From NCBI GenBank assembly GCA_009746045.1, contig RPFO01000076.1, positions 5,144,275 through 5,208,274 of the forward strand: a DNA stretch of 64,000 nucleotides. Direction: 5' to 3'. Position 1 is the stretch's first letter. The number at the start of each line of letters is the position of its first letter. The stretch is from Mesostigma viride. Taxonomy: Eukaryota > Streptophyta > Mesostigmatophyceae > Mesostigmatales > Mesostigmataceae. Below the pieces are notes generated by a model. That model was not told the DNA's origin. It searched no databases and saw only the letters and a program-made list of their open reading frames with translations. Made by a program: the position numbers and the translations under genes. Shown here piece by piece: positions 10,798-21,701 of the stretch.

Positions 10798-12692
10798 CTC
10801 CTCCCCCCCTATCGGGGAAGGGAGCCCACTCCCTTCAAGCGAAGGGTACAAATAGTTTGGCTCATGCGCTATCCAGACCTTGGCCTCGTTGCCTTCTCCC
10901 TAGGCTTCCCTTAGTCACGCATCAAGCCGGGTATCCGCTGGAGCCCACCCTATATAGTGTTCGAGGCGGGCGCGCACGATCGGGGCACGATCGGACGGCA
11001 GGCGCGCACGATCCTAGCCACAGCGATCGGGGGCACGATCCTGGGCACTAGCGATCGGAGGGGGCCGCGCTCGAATAGGGACTCTCCCCACGGATAGACC
11101 TGTCCCGGCAGGATTTGTTTCCTTAGGTCGCCCAAGTGTCCAGCTCTAAGACCTTGGTCCCTAACTATCTACCGGGCGCGAAAAACCCGGGCGGGCGTAA
11201 GGCCCTCCTATACTACCGAGGAAGCCCTCAGTCGGGCCCGCTAGAGCCCTAAGATGGAACACAGGGTTATAGGAGCGTTCATGAGCTGGTCCCGCCAGGC
11301 CTTAAGCTTCAGCCTATATGATTTCAGGCATCCGCCCTGGGTTACACCAGTTTCATGAACAATCCTATACCCGTTCCTTGAGAGCAGCTTATATCCGCTC
11401 AACATTCATAGAGGGTGACAGGTGGATCCGGCAAGCCTATAATAGCTGTTGATCGTGCCGGTCCATTTGGTGGATTGAAGACATTCATTGTGATGCCAGC
11501 GGCTGTGAGGCAGGTATTCCTGGCCGTTGCTGGGATGTCTGGCCATGCGCCAGACTAGCTTGATCAGTTACTTGACGTTTATTGTCGAAATCGTGACGAT
11601 ACGTATCAAAGTTGCTTGGGGTTGTTGTCGTCTGAATTGTCGACTGAATCAGGAGAAGCCGTACGTGAACCGGTGGCTGACAGTGTTGCTAGCGCAGCTC
11701 GGTCATATCGGAGAAGAACCGCATGTTGATGGTGCAGTCAGACCGTGCACCGCGCTGAATTGATTACTTGATGTAGCGTCGATCCCTTGTTCGGCAACGG
11801 GGAAAACAGCATTCAGCGACGGAGAGTGCATGATGGGCGCCACTCAAACCTGCAAAATTGTGTGCGTGGGTTGGTTGCGCTTGTGGTCGCGCAGAAGCAT
11901 GGCATGTGCAAACAAAAGTCAGGCTGATTCTCGGGGTGGCAAGAAGCCAGCCCCAAGAGAAAGAAGGTACGCAACAAGACATAACAAGACCACTAGTGTC
12001 AAGTTAGAACAACAAGACAACAAGGCTCCACCTATAGTAGCCTCTGGAATTATGCCAACTGCTGAGGGCAGCCATCGCTGCATGCCAGCAGCCGTGCAGG
12101 AAAAAGGAAAAGACAACTAGTAAGTACCAGACACATCTGTCAAGTACTATATTCTGACACCTCAATTGGCCCTTCACTTGCTGTCGTTTCATCATACCCT
12201 TGTCAGACTCCTCCCCCCCTATATGGATCTGGAGACAGTAGTACTATGATGTCGACAGATTTGTCGCGCCCACGCGACACACTAGGGATTAGTCACTCAG
12301 TCAAATGTATCAATGCGATATTAGTATACTACTATAGGCGTTAGCAGCAATACCTAAGTTGCGGCAAGCCATTGTGCATGCCACACGAAGGATCCTCGAC
12401 CTCACGGCCAAACACAACATCGAGCAGAGGCTGCCACGGCTATAAAAGGAAACGGGGGTGTGGTCGGCACTGAGCAATTGATAGTAGGCAGACATGACAA
12501 GTGGTGAATCAGTGTCAGACCTCCCGGCCGCAGCATTTCAGAATGGTTGCCGACTATGCGACAGACCTACATGCCCGGCCTTAGCCTGGCAGCATCCTGC
12601 CAGGGAAGAAGGGAACAGGTTGGTTCTTTCCCAAAGAAAGGTTGGCTGAGTATCAAACCGCAGTGCAAAGCTAGGGGTCCACATGATCACGT
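10798..12692 (-). other. Non-coding 3' region of the Gypsy element with PPT
   Basis: Immediately inside the left LTR the minus strand reads GGGGGGGAGGAG (10798-10809), a standard polypurine tract. The remaining ~1.9 kb has repeated CGATCGGGGCACGATC-type motifs (10975-11060) and no recognisable coding domain. Confidence 0.6.
12208..12222 (-). promoter_or_regulatory. Internal copy of the polypurine tract
   Basis: A 15-bp block identical to the one abutting the 3' LTR (10798-10812). It could be a central polypurine tract giving a second plus-strand start, or a duplication left by rearrangement. Confidence 0.4.
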
Positions 12693-13514
12693 TCAATAGG
12701 TTGCCGACGTGTCACCGGGCGTGTCTGCTCCTCTCCTCAACTTCGGGCAGTTGCGCTTCATGTGACCGATCTCCTGGCAATAGAAGCACCGCATGTGCCA
12801 GCTGCGGGTGTTGAGTAGAGCATTGACCTGAGAGTCATTCTGCGCGTCGCCGATATCTTCCTCATCTTGCTCCTCCTCAGCTGGGGATTCCTCCGCGTGG
12901 TCGCCTTCGTCTGCAGGATTCGACGCGTCAGTACCGCGCCGCGTCGAGCGTGCAATCCTACTAGCCATGTGGTCATCGGCTGTAGTGAGGAGATATGCTT
13001 TGACCTTGGACATGTCCCACAGATGCCACGGGGTGTCTGCGAACTTCTTCCTAGCCTCGAGCTGCAGATCAGGGTGGATGGCCTCCATGAGGCGAATCTT
13101 GTACTCGTGCGGGCCCGACACATCCAATAGGCGATTCGCCATCTCGTCAAGTTCCACCTCAAACTCGCGGTAGGGCATGTCACCCTGTCGGAATGCGCCA
13201 AAGGCGATGCGCTCCTGGAACTCAGCGTCTGGTGGGACGAGCTTCTGCTGAATTCCCTCAGCTCGTGGATATCCTTGGGTTAGGGTTGTGACGCGATGCT
13301 ATCGCAGTGAAGCAGTCGTGTAACTGAGATGTCCATGGCATGGGTGATGATCAAGTCGATCAAGTCCTCGGTGGACAGATCCCAGTTGTGGTAATTCGAC
13401 CAGAATGTGACGGCCTTGTTCACCAGCCTGGCCCACTCCTGGATGTCTCGCGGCTTCATGCTCTTGTTTAGCTTGGGGATGTGCTTGAAGTCGGGCATGG
13501 GGTCTGCATGCCTC
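12693..13514 (-). pseudogene. gag with CCHC zinc knuckle, displaced 3' of integrase
   Basis: Minus strand: DFKHIPKLNKSMKPRDIQEW and onward (13280-13510) resembles the gag capsid N-terminal region. After a stop and a frame change near 13280 the frame continues with MPYREFEVELDEMANRLLDV and ends with an acidic spacer plus CFYCQEIGHMKRNC, a perfect C-X2-C-X4-H-X4-C knuckle. Normally gag precedes pol; here it follows the chromodomain. It binds element RNA in virus-like particles. Confidence 0.8.
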
Positions 13515-13835
13515 CGACTGGCTGAACTTCCATTGTACGCGGTACTGGCGCACCATGCCCCTGCCTCGCTTCTGATCGCGGTGGGCCACAATGGCCTCCA
13601 CCTCATTCTCTACCTCTCCCGTCTCTGGGTTGTGTTCTAGCGGCGCAGGGGCGTCTACCCTAGCCGGGAACGTGCTCTTGTGGTACAGTTTTAACTGGTC
13701 CCTGTGGAACGTGTTATTCTGCACCTGCCAAGTGGAGGGCACGTCTACCCGGAACATGCAATCCTTGAACTTGTCCACCACCGGATACGGGCCGAGGAAG
13801 ATTGGCTTCAACTTGGTCTTAAGCCCTTCCTCCAC
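13515..13835 (-). pseudogene. Integrase C-terminus with GPY/F motif and truncated chromodomain
   Basis: Minus strand: FLGPYPVVDKFKDCMFRVDV is the GPY/F module; HRDQLKLYH follows. After an acidic linker, VEAIVAHRDQKRGRGMVRQY then RVQWK is the first half of a chromodomain, which in chromoviruses directs integration to modified histones. The chromodomain breaks off at about SEA and the next readable peptide is gag in another frame, so a deletion or recombination junction lies near 13515. Confidence 0.75.
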
Positions 13836-13839
13836 CTTC

Positions 13840-15066
13840 TAGGCGAAACGACCTAGTTGAGGACCCTCCACGAGGACCAAGTCCCCGATTTCGATCGCGG
13901 GCGTGCGGCATCAATCGACGCTCGCAAGCGCGCCAGGCGTTTGTCTCGTGTGGCTTGGTATCCCAAACCGCACTTTCCTGTGCCTGCTTCATGTGCTCAA
14001 GCATCTCTCTCACACCTCGCACCGTCGTGCGTATGGTTGCGTCCTTGCTGGGCATCTGACTGGCCAGCATTTCGGCTGGGGTGAGGGGGTGCTGTCCTGT
14101 GTCCAAGAAAAATGGCGTATAGCCGTGGGCAGCCTGGGACGAGTTGTTAAGGGCAAACTCGACAAACCCAATGAACTCATCCCAGTTATCGGCTTGTCGC
14201 CTCGCCCCTTGATGTAGTGGCGCATGGTCTCCTCCACTACCCGGTTAAGTCGCTCTACCAGATGTGCAGAGGAGCTGTGGTATGCGGTCCCGAGAGAGAC
14301 CTTGGTGCCCAGGATCCGAAGAACTCTTGCCAAAACGTGGCAGTGAACAGCTTGTCGCGGTCGGAGATAAACTGGCGACTCAGACCATGGTACTTGAAGA
14401 CATTGTCTAGGTAGAGTCGGACGCAATCCTGCGCGGTGAGTGTCAGGGGACAAGGCACCAGATGGCACCTGCGGGTCAACCGATCGAGGAACACCAAAAT
14501 CTGCTCGTTACCCGACGGGGTCCTTTTGAATGGACCAACGAAGTCCATCATCAGGCTATCCCAAGGTCGCAGCGGATCAGGTAATGAGTGGGGGTGGCCT
14601 GCGACCCGGTGTTGCGCGGCTTCATCAATTGGCACGAATGGCATGTGCGCACATATTCCAGCGCCTCCTGCTTCATGCCAGGCCAGAAGAATAGCCGTCG
14701 CAGGTGGCTTAGGACCCGATGGGTGCCCTGATGACCTCCCAAGGGAGAGCCGTGGAGCTCATGTAAGAGTGCGGCTCTAGCGATGGGCGGTATATACAGC
14801 CGCCATTGATCCCCGGGTCCCGTCATCACGTACAGGAACCCGTCTTGGAACTTGCAGGGGAGTCCGTTCATCTGCTGTGGGTGCACTGCAATGGCTGCCT
14901 GCGCCTCGGGTTCGGTCACCGTGAACCTACTGACGATGCGCTCCAAGTCGGACGTTATCTTAAAGCTCTCCGTGTTGCCTTCGGGTACGGGCAGCTTTTC
15001 CAAGTCGTCCAGCTCCTGGCGAATGGTGGTGTCGCCTGGTTGCGAGGTTGTGACTCGCCTAGCCAT
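13840..15066 (-). pseudogene. Gypsy integrase, frameshifted
   Basis: The minus strand shows the zinc-binding HHCC module (GGHQGTHRVLSHL, FFWPGMKQEALEYV, CHSCQ) at about 14660-14770. The catalytic core follows: first Asp in LMMDFVGPF, second in FISDRDKLF, Glu in SSAHLVERLNRVVEE, giving a D,D,E triad. Reading requires a frame change near 14323 (after FWQEFF) and another near 14020-14110, where the frame with GQHPLTPAEMLASQMPSKDA takes over. The product could not be made intact. It would insert cDNA copies into chromatin in the nucleus. Confidence 0.85.
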
Positions 15067-15387
15067 GGTTCGCGTGAGCGCATTGATGTCCGCAACGAAG
15101 CCGAAGTTTCTGTCGACAAGAAGGGGCTCGCCAAGTGGTGTGAGGCTAAAAGCCGCCTACTGGTGGGACCGCATGACTGAGAGGGATCCGGTGATGGGAC
15201 CCCTCCCCCCCCATCGGGGTGGGCGCGTCCTCGTGCTCATCGCGGGATCAAGGGGCCAAAACGTCAGGGTGGTATGGTCCTCATGGAAGAGGAACCGTGA
15301 GGTCAAGGATCCGTCCGACACGCCATACGGCGGACAAGACCCATGGTGGGCACACAAACGGTGTGTAGCACATCCAAGTCCTCATAG

Positions 15388-15487
15388 AACTGGTAGTCTG
15401 CGCGGCGGGAAGCGCGTCTGGGACAACTTTGTCCTCACCCTTCACATATTGAATGCGAAAGGAGGCGAACTGGGACAGATACTCCAT
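15388..15487 (-). pseudogene. RNase H C-terminal fragment (Gypsy)
   Basis: The minus-strand peptide MEYLSQFASFRIQYVKGEDK followed by VVPDAL matches the conserved end of Gypsy RNase H domains (hydrophobic, then ...Y..G..N.VADALSR). Only this tail is present; reverse transcriptase and most of RNase H are missing, which puts the element among non-autonomous derivatives. Confidence 0.65.
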
Positions 15488-15499
15488 CCCTGACTATGA

Positions 15500-15678
15500 T
15501 GATCTTGGACCACGCCCCCATCGGGACGGCCCACGCCCCCATCGGGACGGGTGCTCGGACTATCGTCCAATGGCACATGTTGTTGAGCGAGCCTACGACC
15601 CGAGCGTAGCGTCCGGACATCTATGTCGTCGTCCGAGGGGAGCTCGGTCATTAACTCGCGGTGCGCCATCGTTTTCAA
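15500..15678 (-). pseudogene. Possible gag N-terminal fragment
   Basis: A minus-strand ATG frame starting at 15678 reads MKTMAHRELMTELPSDDD and continues with an Arg/Ser/Asp-rich segment resembling the start of a retroelement gag. It runs into a duplicated CCCCCATCGGGACGG block (15512-15550), after which an RNase H fragment begins. It is probably a rearrangement junction. The gag assignment is weak. Confidence 0.3.
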
Positions 15679-15679
15679 A

Positions 15680-16794
15680 GTGCTACTCTTATCGTGCGAT
15701 TTTGGGTGTGCTAGCCTATTAGGTGTTTAAGTGCAGCACTCAAGGCCTGTTGCCGGGGTCACTGGTCCCCACACCCCAACTACCCACCCGACCCTTAGAC
15801 AAGCCCACACACTCACACACCCACACACACCTTTATAGCACTTAGTACTATTATTAGTCCTACTAGACCCACCCTTGGATCGTGGTCAACTTATATGGCT
15901 GATTTCAGGTCTAATGTTTTGGTTTATAAATCGTATAAGTTTAGGACCCTGAATAGGGTTGCACGTACATCAAAATGCAATATATAGCTTGCTGGATGTA
16001 TACGTCAAGCCCTAGTTGTTTGTACCAAATATCCTCCTATTCTTGCCCATCGGCCAGGCACAAGGAAGACACGTGGTTTGAGCCCATCGGCTGAAAGGGA
16101 AGGAAAATGCCACTATACCCCTTTTTGGTCCGTATCACAAAATTACAATAAGGTTTGTATGTGCAACCAAACGGATTACAAAAAAAAAGAAATGGCATTT
16201 TTGTTCCAACCCATCGGTCAGAATTCTCACCTTGGATTGAGCCGGTTCTGAGGGGGTCGGCCCAGGACTATGAAAGGAAAAGAAAATAAAGGTGCAGCCG
16301 GAAAACAAATGCTAATCCGCAAAGTAAGGAAGCGGTTGTGCAAGAAAAACGGAAATTCCGTCACGGTTCCTCCATCGAGGGCCGTTAAGGTATTACCGCT
16401 CCATAATGCATGGAAAACAAACGAAATGACGAAAGGAAGAAGCAGGAATGTAGCCAGCCCTGACTTTCGTCAGAGCAACCTTGCCGGCCAGCTACCTCCC
16501 GGCAATTTCGTGTCCACCCGTCCTCTCGCCAGCAGGAGGGCCGCTTGCTTATTCACGTGCCTGTCCGTGATGACCTGCACAGGGGGTGGTGCGCAGCTAG
16601 TGCAACACAGCCCAGCGGAGTATACCAAAAGGTAGCCGACCATCGCCGGATCTATTTAAACTGAGTCGACCATTGTCGACTGTCACTGTTGCAATATTCG
16701 TAAATCAGATTTCGGCAATTCCGACCATTGCCGGAATGCCTGCAAGATAATGCATCAACTAACTACTCAGGCAACGAAATGCAAAACAAGAAAA
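15680..16794 (-). other. Untranslated leader of the Gypsy element
   Basis: About 1.1 kb between PBS and the first coding fragment. It contains a CACACA-rich stretch (about 15780-15840) and no conserved coding signal that I can recognise. Confidence 0.5.
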
Positions 16795-16810
16795 CAAACC
16801 TCCGATTCCA
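16795..16810 (-). promoter_or_regulatory. Primer binding site
   Basis: On the minus strand, one base after the 5' LTR, the sequence begins TGGAATCGGAGG. The TGG start matches a tRNA CCA 3' end. I did not identify which tRNA it pairs with. Confidence 0.6.
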
Positions 16811-16811
16811 G

Positions 16812-17524
16812 TGTAACGTGCCAAGCCAATCGGCCAGACACGTTGGGAAAGATCGTTTCTGTCTACGGGACTATCGTCCCGGTTTGTTGCCCTGCCTGAG
16901 TAGAAAGGGTGATCACTATCCTATGGGCTACTTGCTGTCATCACAGCGTAGGCCCAGAAGCATTATAATAATTACCTTCTTGTATTCTTGCAATTGCAGT
17001 TGTACAAGGATATGTGTTGGACATGATTGTATTAAAAGGAATAGATTCGTAGCTCAGATTAACTGAGGTGGGTGAGTCGGCGGATTGACGAGCGACTGTC
17101 TTGTCCATCGTCCTTGCAAGCCTTTATGCCAAGCAGTGCCACTAGGTCGGCACTCGGCACCAGCTGGCTGATCCACTCGTGTGGCCCAAATTCACCCGTC
17201 ACTAAGTTACGGCCTGAAGTTCATTGTAGTGTGCCGAACTACGGGTCGAACATAGGGCTGATCGACCTCTAACCATGTCCGTGGTAACCATCGTTACGTT
17301 ATGCCATCGGACACACATCCATCGATATATATCCCAATGTCACCAATATAACTCTAGATCTCGACTGTCGGCACCCTCGTATACACAAGCAGAGGTGTGC
17401 CGGAAGGTATGGACTTCAAACCACCTTAGGTATCTATCTCTTTTTGCACGTATCTTTTTATACGATATTTCTTTTGCCAAACTCTCTCGTGCTCACTAGG
17501 TTCGACCCTAGTCGGCACGCTACA
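16812..17524 (-). repeat. 5' LTR of the Gypsy element
   Basis: Upstream LTR given the minus orientation; 713 bp, TG...CA ends, one extra base near 17464 compared with the other LTR. Short open frames shared by both LTRs are not genes. Confidence 0.95.
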
Positions 17525-17529
17525 CGCTC

Positions 17530-18129
17530 CTCCGATTCCAATGCTACGTCCGGACCTGTGATCAGACCCGGGCCGGGTCCTGATCAAGGTATCAGGAAAG
17601 AATCTTTAACCCGTTGGACAATGGGTTGCAACTTGGCAATGGAGCATGCCAACGTCTTTATTTCATTAATAATAAACAGATCCGGGGCCAACTATAATCG
17701 GGACAAGAGGGGGGAGAACTAAATGGATGACGCAGGCTCAGGAAGCATGAACGCGTGGGAAGGTTGGGCCACCTTCCCCATCCATATACTTGTCTCTTTG
17801 ATACTTTGACAACCGCGTGGCGTGCGTCGCCGCCACGCGCTACAACTTGTCTCTTGACCACACGAACAGACACCGGGCCAACCGGCCCTGAACAAACATA
17901 GATCACACACTTAGGGTCGTTTGGCACACACACAAACTATCTGACGACTCTTGGTCGGCTCAGAAGTGTACAAAATAGTGTGCCACGACTATACTTCTAA
18001 CACACCAAACGGACAGTGACCGGGCCGGTCCCCTCCGATCGGCACAAGCTAACTCTAAAAATACTTGTCCGTTTTGTCCGCTTCCAGCGGCGGACTGTCA
18101 CACGTTGATCACTTTATCATGCTACAGTA
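17530..18129. other. Intergenic remnant between Gypsy and Copia elements
   Basis: Contains a GATCAGACCCGGGCCGGGTC-type near-palindrome (about 17560) and a short GTCGTTTGG/CCAAACGG-AC inverted pair (about 17914-18014) that could mark a tiny inverted-repeat element. No gene seen. The missing 5' part of the Copia element is not here. Confidence 0.3.
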
Positions 18130-18541
18130 TTGTTGCCTTGGGATGCAACAGGATGCTGCGTGATACCGGCATGGAGGATTTTGTTGTGCATTTACTTGTC
18201 TTTTCTGAACAAGGGGATACCCTATAGCTCTGTGTTGGTAGATTTCAAAAGGGCTTTTCTCAAGGGTGATCAGCAGGAAGCACAGGATACTTGGCGCACA
18301 ATACCCCCTTTATTTGTTAAGGTGCCTGCAGTGTGGAGGGCAGAGCTGAAGACAAGGTATCTGAGGATTCTCAAAGGCGTGGAAGGCCTTAGATCGAGTC
18401 CCATCATCTGGAGGAAGAGCTTGGAGAAGTACCAGGTCTGTCTGTGGTCTCTCAGTCTCTCCAGTTGATCCTTGTCTGTTTCAAGAAGGTAGCTATGATG
18501 GGCTGCCAGCGTTTGCCTCCCTGCATGGTGATGATCTGCAT
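18130..18541 (+). pseudogene. Copia reverse transcriptase, 5' piece
   Basis: Plus-strand VLVDFKRAFLKGD corresponds to the Copia RT motif with the first catalytic Asp. PPLFVKVP and ILKGVEGLRSSPIIWRKSLE match the following conserved segments. A frame change near 18440 is needed before DPCLFQEG. The frame then reaches GDDLH at 18527-18541, where the catalytic Asp-Asp pair lies, and is cut by a hAT element exactly there. Gag, protease and integrase are not seen upstream. Confidence 0.75.
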
Positions 18542-19215
18542 CAGTGTACAGCCATACGCAATACGCAATCATACGGGGCCCATGGGTATGGTGTATAATA
18601 CGCCATACGGGGTATAATACGCAAATCATACGGGGACTCTTGAAAATGCTGTTTTTTGCATGGTTCAGGGGGTTCTTCAACATTCTGACCAATCAGGCAT
18701 GTTTTTTTTGTGTTCTTGCAACACCACTTGCCTTTATTTAACACATCATCACATAATATTGCCGTTGCCGTCGCTGCATGCCTACAAATACAAGCATTGT
18801 ACATCTGTTGTTATTAATAATGTCTGTAAATAGCACAAAATAACAAAGTTGTATGCACAATCAGTGCACACCTGAAAAGGATACACTAATAACACAAGTA
18901 GATATGCATGCACATTGACACTTGCAGTGGTATAGAGATCGCTGCCACCATTACTGTATGTTGAAGTTAAAAAACCATGCCATCACTGCATGGAATGGCT
19001 ATACTAGGACTGAAATACTGCACATGGTCAGTCGGCCAACTTGCCAAAAGTAATAAGACATTGTGCCAGAAACAGACATCTTGCCTACTCGTGGTAGGCC
19101 ACCATGCAATATTGATCTACATGAAGCAAGAATCCATACGGGCTGCCAACAATGTGGCTAGCGTGCAGGATAGCATGCATGCCAGCAACCCGACCCAGCT
19201 TCCCTAAACCATTAA

Positions 19216-20933
19216 CTCGTCGTCTGTCCCTGGTCCTCTACGGAGGACTGAGTTGAACTCAGTCCTCTCTAGAGGACCGAGTTTTTGGGTTTCGTAGAAA
19301 ATTCGCCCCGGTCAGAATGTTTGACAAAAAAATTCTCTCAAAATTTATTCAAATACTACGTGAAAAGATCTTTCTTGGACATATTTTTGGGATTTTTTTG
19401 GATTTGGTATGCGCGGCTAACTGTACGGTCAAAGTACAGGTGGTAAGGGTACTTTTCCACGTGAAACGCGAGTTCCGGAAATGCACGACCTAGCCATGGC
19501 GGCTCGCGCCCATGCATGCAGTTTACGTTTGCGGACGAGTTAGCCGTCCAAACTCAGTAAATAGATTTAACATGCCCTAAAGATGATATAAATCAATTTT
19601 TAGCTCGCGGGGATGCGATTTACCCGGTGTCGGCACTGTTCTTGCTGGAAAAAACCTCGATAAGGCAGGTCGACGGAATTGATTACTGCGCTTGCTTTCC
19701 GGCGCAATTTCAATGGCTGATAGGTTTCTTTCTACATGTTAACATGAGTTGCATTAGAATATATTGAGTGACAGTATAGATTTGATGATCTCGACCATTC
19801 TGTCACGTCATGGTCTATGTGCCGCAAAGTGCCACTTTTGCGGGCACCGCCTGGGCCAAGGTAACGCCAGCCGTGCCAGGTAAAGCCGGATAATCGTTGC
19901 CTCTTCGTTCCTTGATGTTCGTACATGAGTTTAAGCTTGCGAGGCGTTGTCAGGTTCAAGTCTTGATGCTCTTTCTTGACCGTTGCCTGCCCCTCTCTAA
20001 AACCCCCTTTTCAGATGATGTTAGCAGGCATTTGCCTTAACCCAGTGTAGTTGTGCAGGGTTTTAGGAGCTGTGCAGGTTTAAACACCTTCATAGATGTT
20101 AGTTATTCTTTTGCTACGTTCATACTGCATGATTGTGTGGCCACGGGCTGCGTCAAGGGTGCATTCAAGCTTTTACGGGTGAGTGAAAAGTCTTGGTGAC
20201 AAACCACTGCCATCATGTGCCAGCAACTATGTTGGCCACATCATGGCAAGGCAAAACAGTTATAGCCATATCTATTGTTGTTTGAAACAATGGAAATATG
20301 CTTAACCTACCCATTATATTGGTGGTTGACACTTATAACATAACCCTTTGTTGGTAGGTATCCAAGCCCATTCCCTACATGCATGCATAGGCTCTCACTA
20401 CATGATAAGGCATGATATACCTGAAGTATGATGATGCAAGTGTGTTGTCCTGTAATGCTTGAAGGGAAATGAGTTGATTGGGATGGTTGGTGGCCACGGT
20501 GATGTAGTATGACCGCACTTACATGCTAGCAAAGTTAGCAAAAGCCCCATTCCTCTCCTGAGGACTGAGAGTTTTTTAATTGTTTCAGGCAGTTGCAGTG
20601 GCCAAATGGAGCCCAGTTTTTTGCCACGCTTCAAGAACTATGTTGTTTACATGCCTATATTTTTTCTTCATGCACCAGGATTTGATTGAATTTTTCCCAC
20701 TCGTTCTTATCCCGAAAAATGCAAATTCGCGAGGGGCGCCCAACGTCCGTGTAATTTTCAGGTGTTCGGGTCAAGTTTTCACATATGCAGTATTTTTGCC
20801 AACAAAATGATATCTAGTACACCCCAGATCCACATCAAAACATTTGGGATGGACCCCCCACCTAGTCGCTACACGCGGTTGAAAATTGTCAACTCAGTCC
20901 TCCTGTGAGGACTGAGTTGGGACAGACGACGAG
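19216..20933. mobile_element. TTAA-flanked element, second family
   Basis: TTAA on both sides (19212-19215, 20934-20937) and 15-bp inverted ends CTCGTCGTCTGTCCC, plus a subterminal AACTCAGTCCTC/GAGGACTGAGTT pair. It is 1718 bp long. Its interior (about 19430-19900) is clearly related to the interior of the CCCCTAAATGG family although the ends differ. The corresponding place in hAT copy B (about 39345) reads TCAA and has no insertion. No transposase seen. Confidence 0.9.
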
Positions 20934-21094
20934 TTAACACATATGGTACGGTGGCTGGCTAGCAGCAGCCTGCATGGCTAAATAAGGCATTTATGTGCAT
21001 CGCGAGTCACACCAAATACCCCGCAGCCTGCGACGTAATGCCTCCGGCGGCCTCTTGCACTCGCTCACTCTTGCCTCCTTCGCATACGTAGCGC

Positions 21095-21335
21095 CCATGA
21101 TATGGCGGGTGCTAGCCTTGCTCGGGTGGTAGAACCCGAGAATTTTGCATCCAAAAGTGTGCACGTCACTGAGCTAGTAGTTACCTGTCGGCTGCCCTTT
21201 CTTGTTGAGAGTCTGTTCTTTCACGATGTGTGTCCAGACAGTCTCGAATACGGCCTGCATCTCGTCGGCCCCATTATCATCGTGTTCCATAGACCCACAC
21301 CATCACCGTCGCTAGCCATGGTGCCTAGACGTCAA
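21095..21335 (-). CDS. Conserved reading frame of the hAT pair, copy A
   Basis: A minus-strand frame matching the plus-strand frame at 38991-39280 in copy B (DEMQAVFETVWTHIVKEQTL, HTFGCKIFGFYHPSKA). It is unrecognised. It could be a captured host exon or a remnant of an element protein. Conservation between two copies may only reflect recent common origin. Confidence 0.3.
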
Positions 21336-21701
21336 TTGTGCTACGATTAAATGTTAGGTGCCAGATGCGCGCCCTTGTTGGCAGACAACATAACTTCGTC
21401 ACCTAATTTCCTCGTCCTTCGTCTCCTAGACCTAGTCCGACACGCAGCAATCTGCAGCAATGCACGTACAGTCGTACATGCACGGCCAGCTTGGCACCTG
21501 CATCTAGTTCCGGCTCCACGTGCCGTCCAAAATGATGCCAGAAGCTACTTCGAACGAGGTTCATACGCAAAAAATACGCAATACGCAAAAAATACGCAGT
21601 GCGTATTTTTTTTCCCATTTTCATACGGAAATCTTGCGTATGGCGTATAATACGCGCCATACGGCGTATTATACGCCGTATGGCTGTTCACTGATCTGCA
21701 T

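Larger units (their letters stand above)
10086..17524 (-). mobile_element. Chromovirus-type Gypsy LTR retrotransposon, rearranged and non-autonomous
   Basis: Complete by its ends. LTRs of 712 and 713 bp begin TGTAACGTGCC and end GGCACGCTACA. The target duplication CGCTC is exact (10081-10085 and 17525-17529). A PBS lies inside the right LTR and a PPT inside the left one, so it is transcribed from the minus strand. The interior (about 6 kb) holds integrase, a chromodomain remnant and gag, but no reverse transcriptase. On the minus strand the order is RNase H end, integrase, chromodomain, then gag, which is not the canonical gag-PR-RT-RH-INT. Several frameshifts and stops are present. The LTRs differ at one position that I can see, so the insertion is very young although its coding region was already dead. 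Confidence 0.95.
18542..21693. mobile_element. hAT-type element, copy A (carries a nested TTAA element)
   Basis: An exact 8-bp TSD ATCTGCAT (18534-18541, 21694-21701) and terminal inverted repeats CAGTGTACAGCCATACG / CAGTGAACAGCCATACG define it. Subterminal arrays of CGTATNATACG and CATACGCAATACGC follow. Without the nested insertion it is about 1430 bp. The internal sequence is closely similar, in inverted orientation, to 38528-40000. No transposase motif seen. Confidence 0.92.

Noticed and set aside
10011-10914. Identical short frames at 10011-10914 and 16728-17499
   Set aside because: They lie in the two LTRs; identity reflects LTR duplication, not genes.
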